Shown: positions 1 to 6,141, counted from the stretch's first letter. The stretch is DNA of 8,510 nucleotides from WHUA01 sp964585785 (GCA_964585785.1 CAZPFL010000206.1:1-8510), one strand, 5' to 3'. The notes: generated by a model not told the origin, from the letters alone. Numbers and translations: made by a program.

Positions 1-219
1 GCGCTCGGCACCGGCTTCCGGCGCGGCGTGTTCTGGCGCGACATGGGCGTGGTCAATCTGCCGGGCGGCAAGCCGACGATGGCGCTGACCGGCGGCGCGC
101 TCAAGCGGCTCGAAGCCCTGACGCCGCCGGCGATGAAGGCGCAGATCGACGTCAGCATCACCGACGAATACCCGCTCGCCCACGTCACGGTGATCATCTC
201 GGCCGTACCGGCGGGGTGA
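1..219 (+). CDS. acpS: Holo-[acyl-carrier-protein] synthase, C-terminal part (5' end outside window)
   Basis: The enzyme transfers the 4'-phosphopantetheine arm of coenzyme A to the serine of apo-acyl carrier protein in the cytoplasm, which activates ACP for fatty-acid synthesis. The reading frame is open from base 1 and gives 72 residues. It begins ALGTGFRRGVFWRDM, which is the segment that follows the KEA(x)KA catalytic helix in AcpS, then GGKPTMALTGGA, and it ends with a SITDEYPLAHVTVIIS strand. These match the second half of the AcpS trimer fold. The KEA helix and the N-terminal metal-binding Asp lie upstream of the window. In Alphaproteobacteria acpS usually directly precedes lepB, and lepB is found here just beyond an inserted mtgA. 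That context supports the call. The first in-frame GTG at base 28 is not a real start. Confidence 0.9.
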   Translation, partial: ALGTGFRRGVFWRDMGVVNLPGGKPTMALTGGALKRLEALTPPAMKAQIDVSITDEYPLAHVTVIISAVPAG

Positions 220-251
220 TTGTTTCCCGGCTTGAAGGATGGTTCCGTTCG

Positions 252-340
252 CATGGACCCCACGGATAAACCGTGGGGTGACGATAATTATTGAATTTCA
301 ATAAGCAACGTCATGCCACGCTTTATGCGTGGCATCCACG
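252..340. repeat. Inverted pair of REP-like hairpins (REPIN-like doublet) between acpS and mtgA
   Basis: Two 32-base units lie at 252-283 and 309-340 in opposite orientation. Each is a perfect hairpin with 9-base arms and a 5-base loop: arms 257-265/271-279 and 313-321/327-335. Aligning unit 2 with the reverse complement of unit 1 gives 25 of 32 identical positions, including the loop TTTAT. Six of the seven differences form three compensated stem pairs, so the pairing is kept although the bases differ. No T-run follows either hairpin, so a simple intrinsic terminator is not supported. The doublet lies between the converging 3' ends of acpS and mtgA, where it could stop or stabilise transcripts from both sides. 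The flanks (GGACCCC...GGGGTGACG and CGTCATGCC...GGCATCCACG) resemble palindromic repeats I recall as common in alphaproteobacterial intergenic regions. The remaining sequence up to base 402 shows only a weak GCGC-N6-GCGC dyad at 367-380. Confidence 0.75.
288..304. other. AT-rich perfect palindrome between the two REP-like units
   Basis: The 17 bases TTATTGAATTTCAATAA form perfect 8-base arms (288-295 and 297-304) around one central T. This is very AT-rich compared with the surrounding DNA and fills most of the spacer between the two hairpins. It could be the spacer of the repeat doublet, a protein-binding operator, or a recognition site for a repeat-mobilising enzyme. It lies between converging genes, which makes a promoter-operator role unlikely. 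Confidence 0.45.
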
Positions 341-402
341 GACGGGCGGTTGAGGGTTCACTGAAAGCGCGTTGTAGCGCGAATGGAGCGGAATCCACTG
401 AG

Positions 403-1155
403 TCACCCCTTTATCCCCGTGCATTTCACGTTGCCCGTGAGGATCTGGGCGCGCGCCATCGCGGTGCGGGCGCGGTTGCGGATGAACTCGGTCGGGTTGA
501 TTGGCGACCATTTGCGCGGGCTCGGCAGGATCGAGGCGAGCAGGGCCGCCTGCCACGGCGTGAGCGCGCTCGCCGGGCGCTTGAAATAGGCTTCCGAGGC
601 GGCCTCCGCACCGTAGATCCCCGGTCCCCATTCGACGACGTTGAGATAGATCTCCATGATGCGCCGCTTGCCGAGGACCCATTCGATCATATAGGTCGTC
701 GGCACTTCGATCGCTTTGCGCAGGAACTGCTTCTCCGGCCACAGAAAGAGGTTCTTCGCGGTCTGCATCGAGATGGTGCTGGCGCCGCGCAGCGGGCCGC
801 CCTCGAGGTGCTCGGAGACGGCGTCGCTGACCGAATTCCAATCGATGCCGTTATGAATGCAAAAGCGCGAATCCTCGAGCCCGATCACCGACTTGACGAG
901 GGCAGGGGAGATCCGCGACAGCGGCACCCAGCTCTTGCGCAGGCCTTCGCCCTGGAACAGGCGGATCGCCATCAGCGGCGTCAGCGGCGGCGGCACCTCG
1001 CGGTAGAGCGCCGCCAGGACGAGCGGGATGCCGAGCACCGCCAGGACCACGATCAGCAGGATGCGCCGGAGCCGCTGCCAGAGCGTGCGCCGGCGTCGCC
1101 GCGGCGCGTAGCTGCGGGTGATGCGGTCTTCCGCTCTGGGCGTGAGCTTTGCCAC
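403..1155 (-). CDS. mtgA: Monofunctional biosynthetic peptidoglycan transglycosylase (GT51)
   Basis: This membrane-anchored enzyme polymerises lipid II into glycan strands on the periplasmic face. Numbered from the chosen GTG at 1155-1153 (250 aa): a basic N-terminus (RRRRR at 19-23), one membrane helix at about 32-51, then the GT51 domain. Motif 1 is EDSRFCIHNGID with catalytic Glu94, motif 2 is GASTISMQTAKNLFLW (124-139), motif 3 is RKAIE with Glu150, and the helix KRRIMEIYLNVVEWGPGIYG follows at 163-182. No transpeptidase domain is present, so it is MtgA rather than a class A PBP. The frame stays open back to a TTG at 1284. That longer form would add a 43-residue Arg/Pro-rich leader and exceed the usual family length, so I prefer the GTG. 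The Shine-Dalgarno sequence is weak for both choices. The gene faces against acpS and is divergent from lepB. Confidence 0.9.
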   Translation of the reverse strand: MAKLTPRAEDRITRSYAPRRRRRTLWQRLRRILLIVVLAVLGIPLVLAALYREVPPPLTPLMAIRLFQGEGLRKSWVPLSRISPALVKSVIGLEDSRFCIHNGIDWNSVSDAVSEHLEGGPLRGASTISMQTAKNLFLWPEKQFLRKAIEVPTTYMIEWVLGKRRIMEIYLNVVEWGPGIYGAEAASEAYFKRPASALTPWQAALLASILPSPRKWSPINPTEFIRNRARTAMARAQILTGNVKCTGIKG

Positions 1156-1324
1156 CTGCGCGCCGCCGTCAGCCGGTCTTTCCGGTCTTCGCGGCAGGCA
1201 TGCAAGCCGGGCGCGCCATGCGGTCAATGGTCGCGCGCGGCGGCTGCGGTTTTCGCTGGCGGGCGGGGTGACGCCGCCGCCCAATTACATTATCGTGAGA
1301 AAACCGATTTATCATGAGCTTGGC

Positions 1325-1336
1325 CACCATATGGTG
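1325..1336. other. Perfect 12-base palindrome in the mtgA-lepB intergenic region
   Basis: CACCATATGGTG is a perfect dyad about 36 bases upstream of the proposed lepB -35 box. A second small dyad, GCCGG-ACGA-CCGGC, follows at 1339-1352. The position between two divergent genes would suit a regulator-binding site, but no family-specific match is recognised. The rest of the 1156-1434 intergenic region shows only the lepB promoter; short frames crossing it look non-coding. Confidence 0.3.
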
Positions 1337-1371
1337 ACGCCGGACGACCGGCAAGCCGTCCCTGCGGCGAC

Positions 1372-1400
1372 TTGACATTGATGACTGAGCCGCACATATC
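1372..1400 (+). promoter_or_regulatory. Probable housekeeping sigma promoter for lepB (and rnc-era)
   Basis: A perfect TTGACA -35 hexamer (1372-1377) is followed after 17 bases by CATATC (1395-1400) as the -10. The -10 match is only moderate, which is common in GC-rich alphaproteobacteria. The predicted start near 1407 leaves a leader of about 28 bases before the lepB ATG at 1435. Because mtgA on the other strand separates lepB from acpS, lepB needs its own promoter, and this is the best candidate. Confidence 0.55.
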
Positions 1401-1434
1401 TGCGCCCTCTTTCGCAGCAGCAGGTTAGGCCCGC

Positions 1435-2250
1435 ATGGCACCAAACGACGGCGGAAAAGGACAGAGCGCCGAGGATACCGCGTCACCGCCGAGTCAATCC
1501 GGCGGGGCTGCCGCGAAACCGGCGAGCGGCCTCGTCGAGACCCTGCGCACCATCATCTACGCGGTGCTCATCGCGCTGGTGGTCCGCACCGTCGCCTACG
1601 AGCCCTTCAACATTCCGTCCGGCTCGATGATCCCGACGCTGCTGGTCGGCGATTACCTGTTCGTTTCGAAGTTCTCCTACGGCTACAGCCGCTATTCGCT
1701 GCCCTTCGGCCTGCCCTTGTTCACCGGCCGCATCTTCGCCGAGCCGCCGAAGCGGGGCGACGTCGCCGTGTTCAAGCTGCCGACCGACAACAGCACCGAC
1801 TACATCAAGCGGGTGATCGGCCTGCCGGGCGACCGCATCCAGATGATCGACGGGCTCTTGTACATCAACGGCAAGCAGGTCGAGCGGCACCGGATCGAGG
1901 ACTACGTCATGCACTCGCAGTTCGGCACGGTCCAGCGCGTGCCCCAATATGTCGAGACGCTGCCGAACGGCAAGTCCTACCGGATCATCGAGACCGACCA
2001 CAACATGGGGTCGCTCGACAATACGCCGGTGTATCACGTGCCCGAAGGGCATTACTTCATGATGGGCGACAACCGCGACAACTCGCTGGACAGCCGTGTC
2101 CTGGATCATGTCGGCTACGTGCCCTTCGAGAACTATATCGGGCGGGCCGAGATCCTGTTCTTCTCGACCGACCAGTCGGCGCGGCTCTGGGAGATCTGGA
2201 AATGGCCCTTCGCCGTCCGCTATTCCCGCATCTTCCGTGGCATCGACTGA
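1435..2250 (+). CDS. lepB: Signal peptidase I
   Basis: This serine protease cleaves signal peptides from Sec- and Tat-exported preproteins on the periplasmic side of the inner membrane. It has 271 residues. A hydrophilic Gly/Ala/Pro-rich N-terminus is followed by one membrane helix at about 36-54. The catalytic Ser64 lies in PSGSMIPTLLVGDYLF (box B) and the general-base Lys125 in DYIKRVIGLPGDR (box D). Box E is GHYFMMGDNRDNSLDSR at 205-221. The Ser/Lys dyad is therefore intact. The ATG at 1435 has only a weak AGG-type ribosome site, but no better start lies nearby and the membrane helix begins about 35 residues in, as expected. It is the first gene of a lepB-rnc-era run, 44 bases before rnc, an order widely conserved in Proteobacteria. 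Confidence 0.97.
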   Translation: MAPNDGGKGQSAEDTASPPSQSGGAAAKPASGLVETLRTIIYAVLIALVVRTVAYEPFNIPSGSMIPTLLVGDYLFVSKFSYGYSRYSLPFGLPLFTGRIFAEPPKRGDVAVFKLPTDNSTDYIKRVIGLPGDRIQMIDGLLYINGKQVERHRIEDYVMHSQFGTVQRVPQYVETLPNGKSYRIIETDHNMGSLDNTPVYHVPEGHYFMMGDNRDNSLDSRVLDHVGYVPFENYIGRAEILFFSTDQSARLWEIWKWPFAVRYSRIFRGID

Positions 2251-2294
2251 GCGGGGCGAAGACGTGCCGCTGCGCTTAGCGTAGTGTGGCCGCC

Positions 2295-2966
2295 ATGACA
2301 AAGCCGGACGCCGCGGAAAAATCCATCGGACACCCGTTCTCGGATCCGTCGCTGCTGCGCCAGGCGCTGACGCATCGCAGCGTCGAGTCCGCCGGCGGCC
2401 TCGATTACGAGCGCCTCGAGTTTCTCGGCGACCGCGTGCTCGCCCTGATCGTGACCGAGCTGATCATGCAGTGCTATCCGACGGAGCGCGAGGGCGCGCT
2501 GGCCAAGCGGCTCGCCGCGCTCGTGCGGCAGGAGACGCTCGCCGCGGTTTCCCGCGAGATCGGCCTCGGCGCGTTCATCCATCTGAGCCGCGGCGAGGCG
2601 GAAGGCGGCGGGCGCGACAACGAGGCGATCCTGGCCGATGTCTGCGAGGCGGTCATCGCGGCGATCTACCATGACGGCGGGCTGGATGCGGCCCGGCGCT
2701 TCATCGAACGCCACTGGCAGGCGCGCGTGCGCGCGGCGGAGGCGCCGCCGCAGGACGCGAAGACGGCGCTCCAGGAATGGGCCCAGGCGCGCGGCCTCGG
2801 GCTGCCAAGCTATGAAGTCGTCACGCGGACGGGCCCGGACCACGCGCCGGCCTTCACCGTGCGGGTCGCCGTCGAGGGCGGGCCGTCGGCCGAAGGGCAG
2901 GGGCCTTCCAAGCGGGTCGCCGAGCAGGCCGCGGCGCGCCGGGCGCTGGAGCAACTGGCGCCATGA
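2295..2966 (+). CDS. rnc: Ribonuclease III
   Basis: The enzyme makes staggered cuts in double-stranded RNA, processing the rRNA precursor and some mRNAs and structured small RNAs. It has 223 residues. The RNase III domain (about 1-150) has the signature ERLEFLGDRVLAL at 39-51, supplying Glu39, Glu42 and Asp46. The second acidic pair, Asp115 and Glu118, lies in ADVCEAVIAAIYHDGG. The dsRNA-binding domain (about 154-221) begins DAKTALQEWAQARG and ends with GPSKRVAEQAAARRALEQL. All expected Mg2+-binding residues are present. A GTG three codons upstream (2286) is possible, but the ATG at 2295 gives the usual length. Its TGA overlaps the era ATG (ATGA), so the two genes are probably translationally coupled. 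Confidence 0.96.
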   Translation: MTKPDAAEKSIGHPFSDPSLLRQALTHRSVESAGGLDYERLEFLGDRVLALIVTELIMQCYPTEREGALAKRLAALVRQETLAAVSREIGLGAFIHLSRGEAEGGGRDNEAILADVCEAVIAAIYHDGGLDAARRFIERHWQARVRAAEAPPQDAKTALQEWAQARGLGLPSYEVVTRTGPDHAPAFTVRVAVEGGPSAEGQGPSKRVAEQAAARRALEQLAP

Positions 2967-3886
2967 GCGCGGCCGGGTCCGAGACCGCCGCGCCCGAAAC
3001 GCGCTTCGGCTTCGTCGCCATCCTGGGTGCGCCGAATGTCGGCAAGTCCACCCTGGTCAACCGCCTGGTCGGGGCCAAGATCACCATCGTCTCGCCCAAG
3101 GTGCAGACCACGCGGTCGCGCATGCTCGGCATCGCGGTGCACGGCAAGAGCCAGGTCGTCTTCGTCGATACGCCCGGCATCTTTGCGCCGCGCAAGCGCC
3201 TCGACCGGGCGATGGTCGCCTCGGCCTGGCAGGGCGCGGCGGACGCCGACATCGTCTGCCTGCTCGTTGATTGCACCCGCGGTTTCGACGAGGACACGCG
3301 CCGGATCGTGACGGCGCTGGCGGAAACCGGCCGCGGCGCCATCCTCGTGCTCAACAAGATCGACAAGGTGAAGCGGGAATCGCTGCTCGCGCTGAGCGCC
3401 GCGCTGAACGAGGCGGGCAAGTTCCAGGAGACCTTCATGGTCTCCGCGCTCAACGGCGACGGGGTCGGCGACCTGCTCGACTATTTCGCCGGCGCGGTGC
3501 CGCCGGGCGTCTGGCATTTCCCCGAGGACCAGATCTCCGACCTGCCGCAGCGCCTGCTCGCGGCGGAGGTCACGCGCGAGAAGCTCTACCTCAACACCCA
3601 TCAGGAGCTGCCCTACGCGCTGACCGTGGTGACCGACGCCTGGGAGCCGTTCCGCGACGGCAGCGTCAAGATCACCCAGACGATCTATGTCGAGCGCGAC
3701 AGCCAGCGCCCGATCGTGCTCGGCAAGGGCGGCCAGATGATCAAGCGCATCGGCGCGGCCGCGCGCGAGGACCTGGCGGAAATGCTGGGCTGCAAGGTGC
3801 ACCTCTTCCTGCATGTGAAGGTGCGCGAGAAATGGTCCGAGCAGCGCGACTACTACGCGCTCTGGGGGCTGGACTACGACGTGTGA
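2963..3886 (+). CDS. era: GTPase Era, 16S rRNA-binding ribosome assembly factor
   Basis: Era binds the 3' end of 16S rRNA during 30S subunit maturation and links ribosome assembly to growth. It has 307 residues. The G domain shows G1 GAPNVGKS (22-29), G3 DTPG (69-72), G4 NKID (131-134) and G5 SAL (161-163). The switch-I region VSPKVQTTRSRMLGI (43-57) is typical of Era. A C-terminal KH RNA-binding domain follows, with IVLGKGGQMIKRIG carrying the GKGG loop at 254-257. The protein ends WSEQRDYYALWGLDYDV, a normal Era tail. A GGAG at 2948-2951 inside rnc may serve as ribosome site. The four-base overlap with rnc supports co-transcription. Confidence 0.97.
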   Translation: MSAAGSETAAPETRFGFVAILGAPNVGKSTLVNRLVGAKITIVSPKVQTTRSRMLGIAVHGKSQVVFVDTPGIFAPRKRLDRAMVASAWQGAADADIVCLLVDCTRGFDEDTRRIVTALAETGRGAILVLNKIDKVKRESLLALSAALNEAGKFQETFMVSALNGDGVGDLLDYFAGAVPPGVWHFPEDQISDLPQRLLAAEVTREKLYLNTHQELPYALTVVTDAWEPFRDGSVKITQTIYVERDSQRPIVLGKGGQMIKRIGAAAREDLAEMLGCKVHLFLHVKVREKWSEQRDYYALWGLDYDV

Positions 3887-3897
3887 GCTGCGACGGA

Positions 3898-3979
3898 CTC
3901 ATGCTTCGACAAGCTCAGCATGAGGCTTTTCGGTTAGGTCAAAAGATTGGCCCTCATCCTGAGTCTGTCGAAGGATGAG
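3898..3979. repeat. Inverted pair of REP-like hairpins (REPIN-like doublet) between era and recO
   Basis: Unit A (3898-3925) is a hairpin with 8-base arms at 3898-3905 and 3917-3924. Unit B (3952-3979, reverse orientation) has 9-base arms at 3952-3960 and 3972-3980. Unit A matches the reverse complement of unit B at 24 of 28 positions. Two of the four differences are one compensated stem pair (G-C to C-G) and the other two fall in the loop. The core TTCGACA...CTCAG resembles a palindromic repeat I recall as frequent in alphaproteobacterial genomes. The family differs from the doublet near acpS. It begins 11 bases after the era stop and lacks a T-run, so it may act as a 3' mRNA stabiliser or partial attenuator rather than a classical terminator. 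Confidence 0.75.
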
Positions 3980-3999
3980 GATGCTCGGCGCTGGCCACA

Positions 4000-4017
4000 C
4001 CGCCTGCGGACAGGCGG
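4000..4017 (+). other. Short GC-rich hairpin upstream of recO
   Basis: CCGCCTG, a four-base loop CGGA, and CAGGCGG form a perfect 7-base-pair stem in the era-recO gap. It is not followed by a U-run. It sits 25 bases before the recO ATG, just upstream of a GAGGT ribosome-site candidate at 4026-4030. It could affect recO translation or be a chance GC-rich dyad. Confidence 0.35.
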
Positions 4018-4042
4018 GCCGGGTTGAGGTAGTCTCGCGGTC

Positions 4043-4771
4043 ATGGAATGGAGCGATCAGGGCATCGTGCTGTCAGCCCGCCGTCACGGCGAGTCCTCGA
4101 TCATTCTGTCGCTGCTGACCGCCGGCCACGGGCGGCATGCGGGGCTGGTGCGGGGCGGCGCGTCGCGCAGCCGGCGCGGCCTGCTGCAGCCGGGAAACCA
4201 GGTGGCGGCGACCTGGCGGGCGCGGCTCGAGGACCATCTCGGCGGCTTCACGGTGGAGCTGCTGCGCAACCCGAGCGCCGCCTGGCTGGACGATCCCGCG
4301 CGCCTCGCCGCGCTGTCCTCGGCCTGCACGATCGCCGACCAGACGCTGCCCGAGCGCGAGCCGTGCGAAGGCATTTTCAACGGCCTGGCGCAGCTTTTTG
4401 AGACGATGGCGGAGCCCGGCTGGGCCGCCGCCTATGTCGGGTGGGAGCTGGCGCTGCTGGCCGAGCTCGGCTTCGGGCTCGACCTCAGCGCGTGTGCGGC
4501 GACGGGGCGGAACGACGCGCTCGCCTATGTCTCGCCGCGCAGCGGGCGGGCGGTCTCGATCTCCGCCGGCGAGCCCTATCGCGAGAAGCTGCTGCCGCTG
4601 CCGGGCTTTCTCGTCGGCACCGAGCCGGCGCGCCCCGCCGACGTCGCCGCCGGGCTGACGCTCACGGGCTTCTTCCTCGACCGCCACCTGTTCGCGCCGC
4701 ACCAGAAGCGGCTGCCCGACGCGCGCCAGCGGCTGGTCGAGCGCCTGCGCCGAGCGGACGCGGCGGCCTAG
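4043..4771 (+). CDS. recO: DNA repair protein RecO
   Basis: RecO works with RecR (and RecF) to load RecA onto SSB-coated single-stranded DNA in gap repair. It has 242 residues. The N-terminal OB-fold (about 1-75) starts MEWSDQGIVLSARRHGESSIILSLLT, interrupted here by nothing unusual, and includes HAGLVRGGASRSRRGLLQPGN. A helical C-terminal domain contains WELALLAELGFGLDLSACAATG at about 134-155. Zinc-binding RecO proteins carry CxxC pairs after this helix; here only Cys151 is present, so the zinc site appears to be lost. The 156-base gap to era, filled with hairpins, suggests recO may be expressed separately from lepB-rnc-era. The GAGGT at 4026-4030 is 12 bases from the ATG, slightly far. Confidence 0.93.
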   Translation: MEWSDQGIVLSARRHGESSIILSLLTAGHGRHAGLVRGGASRSRRGLLQPGNQVAATWRARLEDHLGGFTVELLRNPSAAWLDDPARLAALSSACTIADQTLPEREPCEGIFNGLAQLFETMAEPGWAAAYVGWELALLAELGFGLDLSACAATGRNDALAYVSPRSGRAVSISAGEPYREKLLPLPGFLVGTEPARPADVAAGLTLTGFFLDRHLFAPHQKRLPDARQRLVERLRRADAAA

Positions 4772-4787
4772 GCGGCGCGCATCGCCC

Positions 4788-5432
4788 ATGCCGCGGGTAA
4801 CGCTCTCCTTCGACAACGGCCCGGACCTCGACGTGACGCCCATTGTCCTCGACGTCCTGGCGAAGCGCGGCCTTCGCAGCGCCTTCTTCGTGGTCGGGCG
4901 GAAGCTCGCGGATCCGGCGGCGCGGCGGCTCAGCGAGCGCGCGCAGGCCGAAGGGCACTGGATCGGCAATCACACCTGGACGCATGCGACGCCCTTGGGC
5001 CAGCTCGCGCACGGGGACGACGCCGTCGCCGAGATTGCCCGCACGCAGCAGGCGATCGGCCCGCTGGCGCACCCCGACAAATGGTTCCGGCCGTTCGGCG
5101 GTGGCGGGCGGATCGGCCCGTGGCTGCTCAGCGCCGCGGCGCGCGACCACCTCCTGGCGGAAGGGTTCAGCGTCGTCTTGTGGAACTCGATCCCGCGCGA
5201 CTGGGAGCTTCACGACGAATGGCCGGCCCGGGCGCTCGCCGATTGCCGCGCGCAGGCGCACACGCTCGTCGTCCTGCACGACCATATCGCGCCGTCGGTG
5301 CGTCACCTCGACCGGTTCATCGGCACGCTGCTGGACGAGGGCTTCGAGATCGGCCAGGCCTTCCCGGACGACTGCGTTCCCGTCTTGCGGGGGGAGGCGC
5401 GGGTCCCGCTGGACCCGTTCGTGACGGCCTGA
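4788..5432 (+). CDS. Polysaccharide deacetylase (NodB homology) family protein with altered motif 1
   Basis: Members remove N- or O-acetyl groups from polymers such as peptidoglycan or chitin-like glycans using a metal held by Asp-His-His. It has 214 residues and is almost all NodB domain. Motif 1 is SFDNGP: the catalytic-base Asp9 is kept but the usual metal-ligand Asp is Asn10. Motif 2 is HTWTH (His62, His66). Motif 3 is RPFGG (Arg101). Motif 4 is probably PRDWE with Asp138-Trp139. Motif 5 is VVLHDH with His164. There is no signal peptide or membrane helix, so it looks cytoplasmic, which fits poorly with cell-wall substrates. The gene starts 16 bases after recO, so co-transcription is likely, and its stop is 9 bases from the stop of the converging transporter gene. 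The substrate is unknown. Confidence 0.85.
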   Translation: MPRVTLSFDNGPDLDVTPIVLDVLAKRGLRSAFFVVGRKLADPAARRLSERAQAEGHWIGNHTWTHATPLGQLAHGDDAVAEIARTQQAIGPLAHPDKWFRPFGGGGRIGPWLLSAAARDHLLAEGFSVVLWNSIPRDWELHDEWPARALADCRAQAHTLVVLHDHIAPSVRHLDRFIGTLLDEGFEIGQAFPDDCVPVLRGEARVPLDPFVTA

Positions 5433-5441
5433 CGGGGAGCC

Positions 5442-6086
5442 TTATTCCGCCATTTGCGGCGTGGAGAGCGCTTCCCGCCGCTCCCTGAGCGCCTGGCGCA
5501 GGATCAGCGTCGCGGAGTGCAGGAACAGCGACGCCATGGCGACGGCGACGATCAAGTCGGGCCAGGCGGTGCCGGTCCAGGCGACGCCGCCGGCCGCCGC
5601 GATCACGGCGATGTTGCCGATCGCGTCGTTGCGGCTGCAGAGCCAGACCGAGCGCACATTGGCGTCGCCGTTGCGGTAGCGCAGCAGCAGCAGCACGCTC
5701 GCCAGGTTGGACGCAAGCGCCAGCCCGCCGACGCCGGTCATGACAAAGGCGTCCGGGCTGCCGACGACGACCGTGCGGTAGATCGTGGCGCCGAGCACGC
5801 CCACGCCCATCAGCGCCAGCGAGGCGCCCTTGATCAGCGCGACATTCGCGCGGAGCTGCGCCGCCCGCCCGATGACATAGAGGCTGGCGGCGTAGGTCAG
5901 CGTGTCGGCGAGGAAGTCCAGCGCGTCCGCCTGCAGGGCCATCGACTGCGCGAAGGCGCCGGCCGCGATCTCGAGCGCGAACATCCCGCCGTTGATCGCG
6001 ATCACCACCCAGAGCGCGCGTCGGTAGGCCGCCGACTGGCCTTCGAACGTCGTCTCACCGTGGTCGTGACAATGACAGCCTACCAT
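5442..6086 (-). CDS. Cation diffusion facilitator family transporter, short form without C-terminal domain
   Basis: This is a probable inner-membrane divalent metal efflux carrier. From the ATG at 6086-6084 it has 214 residues. The N-terminus, MVGCHCHDHG, is a likely metal-binding patch. About six membrane helices follow (near 23-43, 51-71, 86-106, 112-136, 156-171, 176-196). The presumed transport site in helix 2 is DFLAD (Asp57, Asp61), as in YiiP-type carriers. In helix 5 the usual HxxxD is CSRND (Cys150, Asp154). Only about 18 residues follow the last helix, so the cytoplasmic dimerisation domain is absent. A GTG 15 codons upstream (6131) is in frame, but it lies between the -10 element and the expected transcription start, so the ATG is preferred. 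The divergent MerR-family gene very probably controls it. The transported metal (Zn, Co, Cd or other) cannot be read from the sequence. Confidence 0.88.
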   Translation of the reverse strand: MVGCHCHDHGETTFEGQSAAYRRALWVVIAINGGMFALEIAAGAFAQSMALQADALDFLADTLTYAASLYVIGRAAQLRANVALIKGASLALMGVGVLGATIYRTVVVGSPDAFVMTGVGGLALASNLASVLLLLRYRNGDANVRSVWLCSRNDAIGNIAVIAAAGGVAWTGTAWPDLIVAVAMASLFLHSATLILRQALRERREALSTPQMAE

Positions 6087-6114
6087 CGAATTTCCGCGCT
6101 TTTCCGCCGATCCC

Positions 6115-6141
6115 TTGTTTTCGATGGTCACAGCCTAATAT
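6115..6141 (+). promoter_or_regulatory. Candidate promoter of the MerR-family gene
   Basis: TTGTTT (6115-6120) and TAATAT (6136-6141) are spaced by 15 bases, which is short. If real, this promoter overlaps the transporter promoter in opposite orientation, so the bound regulator would also limit its own synthesis, as is common for MerR genes. The -10 is good and the -35 assignment is uncertain. Confidence 0.35.

Noticed and set aside
257..279. Intrinsic terminator for acpS
   Set aside because: The stem is strong, but no T-run follows, and the element is half of an inverted repeat doublet. A terminating effect is possible but not shown.
1156..1284. 43-residue N-terminal extension of MtgA from a TTG start
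   Set aside because: The added sequence is Arg/Pro-rich, lacks a ribosome site, and makes the protein longer than usual for the family. It is kept only as an alternative.
313..1317. Long plus-strand frame opposite mtgA (334 residues)
   Set aside because: It is an Arg/Asp/His-rich shadow typical of GC-rich antisense frames, while the minus strand encodes all GT51 motifs.
1118..1375. Plus-strand 85-residue open frame spanning the mtgA-lepB gap
   Set aside because: It starts inside mtgA in antisense, has a low-complexity Arg/Ala composition, no ribosome site, and no recognisable domain; the sequence is better explained as promoter and intergenic DNA.
1483..2301. Minus-strand 272-residue open frame opposite lepB
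   Set aside because: It is an antisense shadow with biased composition; lepB has its full set of catalytic boxes on the plus strand.
6087..6131. 15-residue N-terminal extension of the cation transporter from GTG 6131
   Set aside because: The GTG lies between the proposed -10 element and the expected transcription start, so it would not be on the mRNA; the ATG at 6086 fits better.
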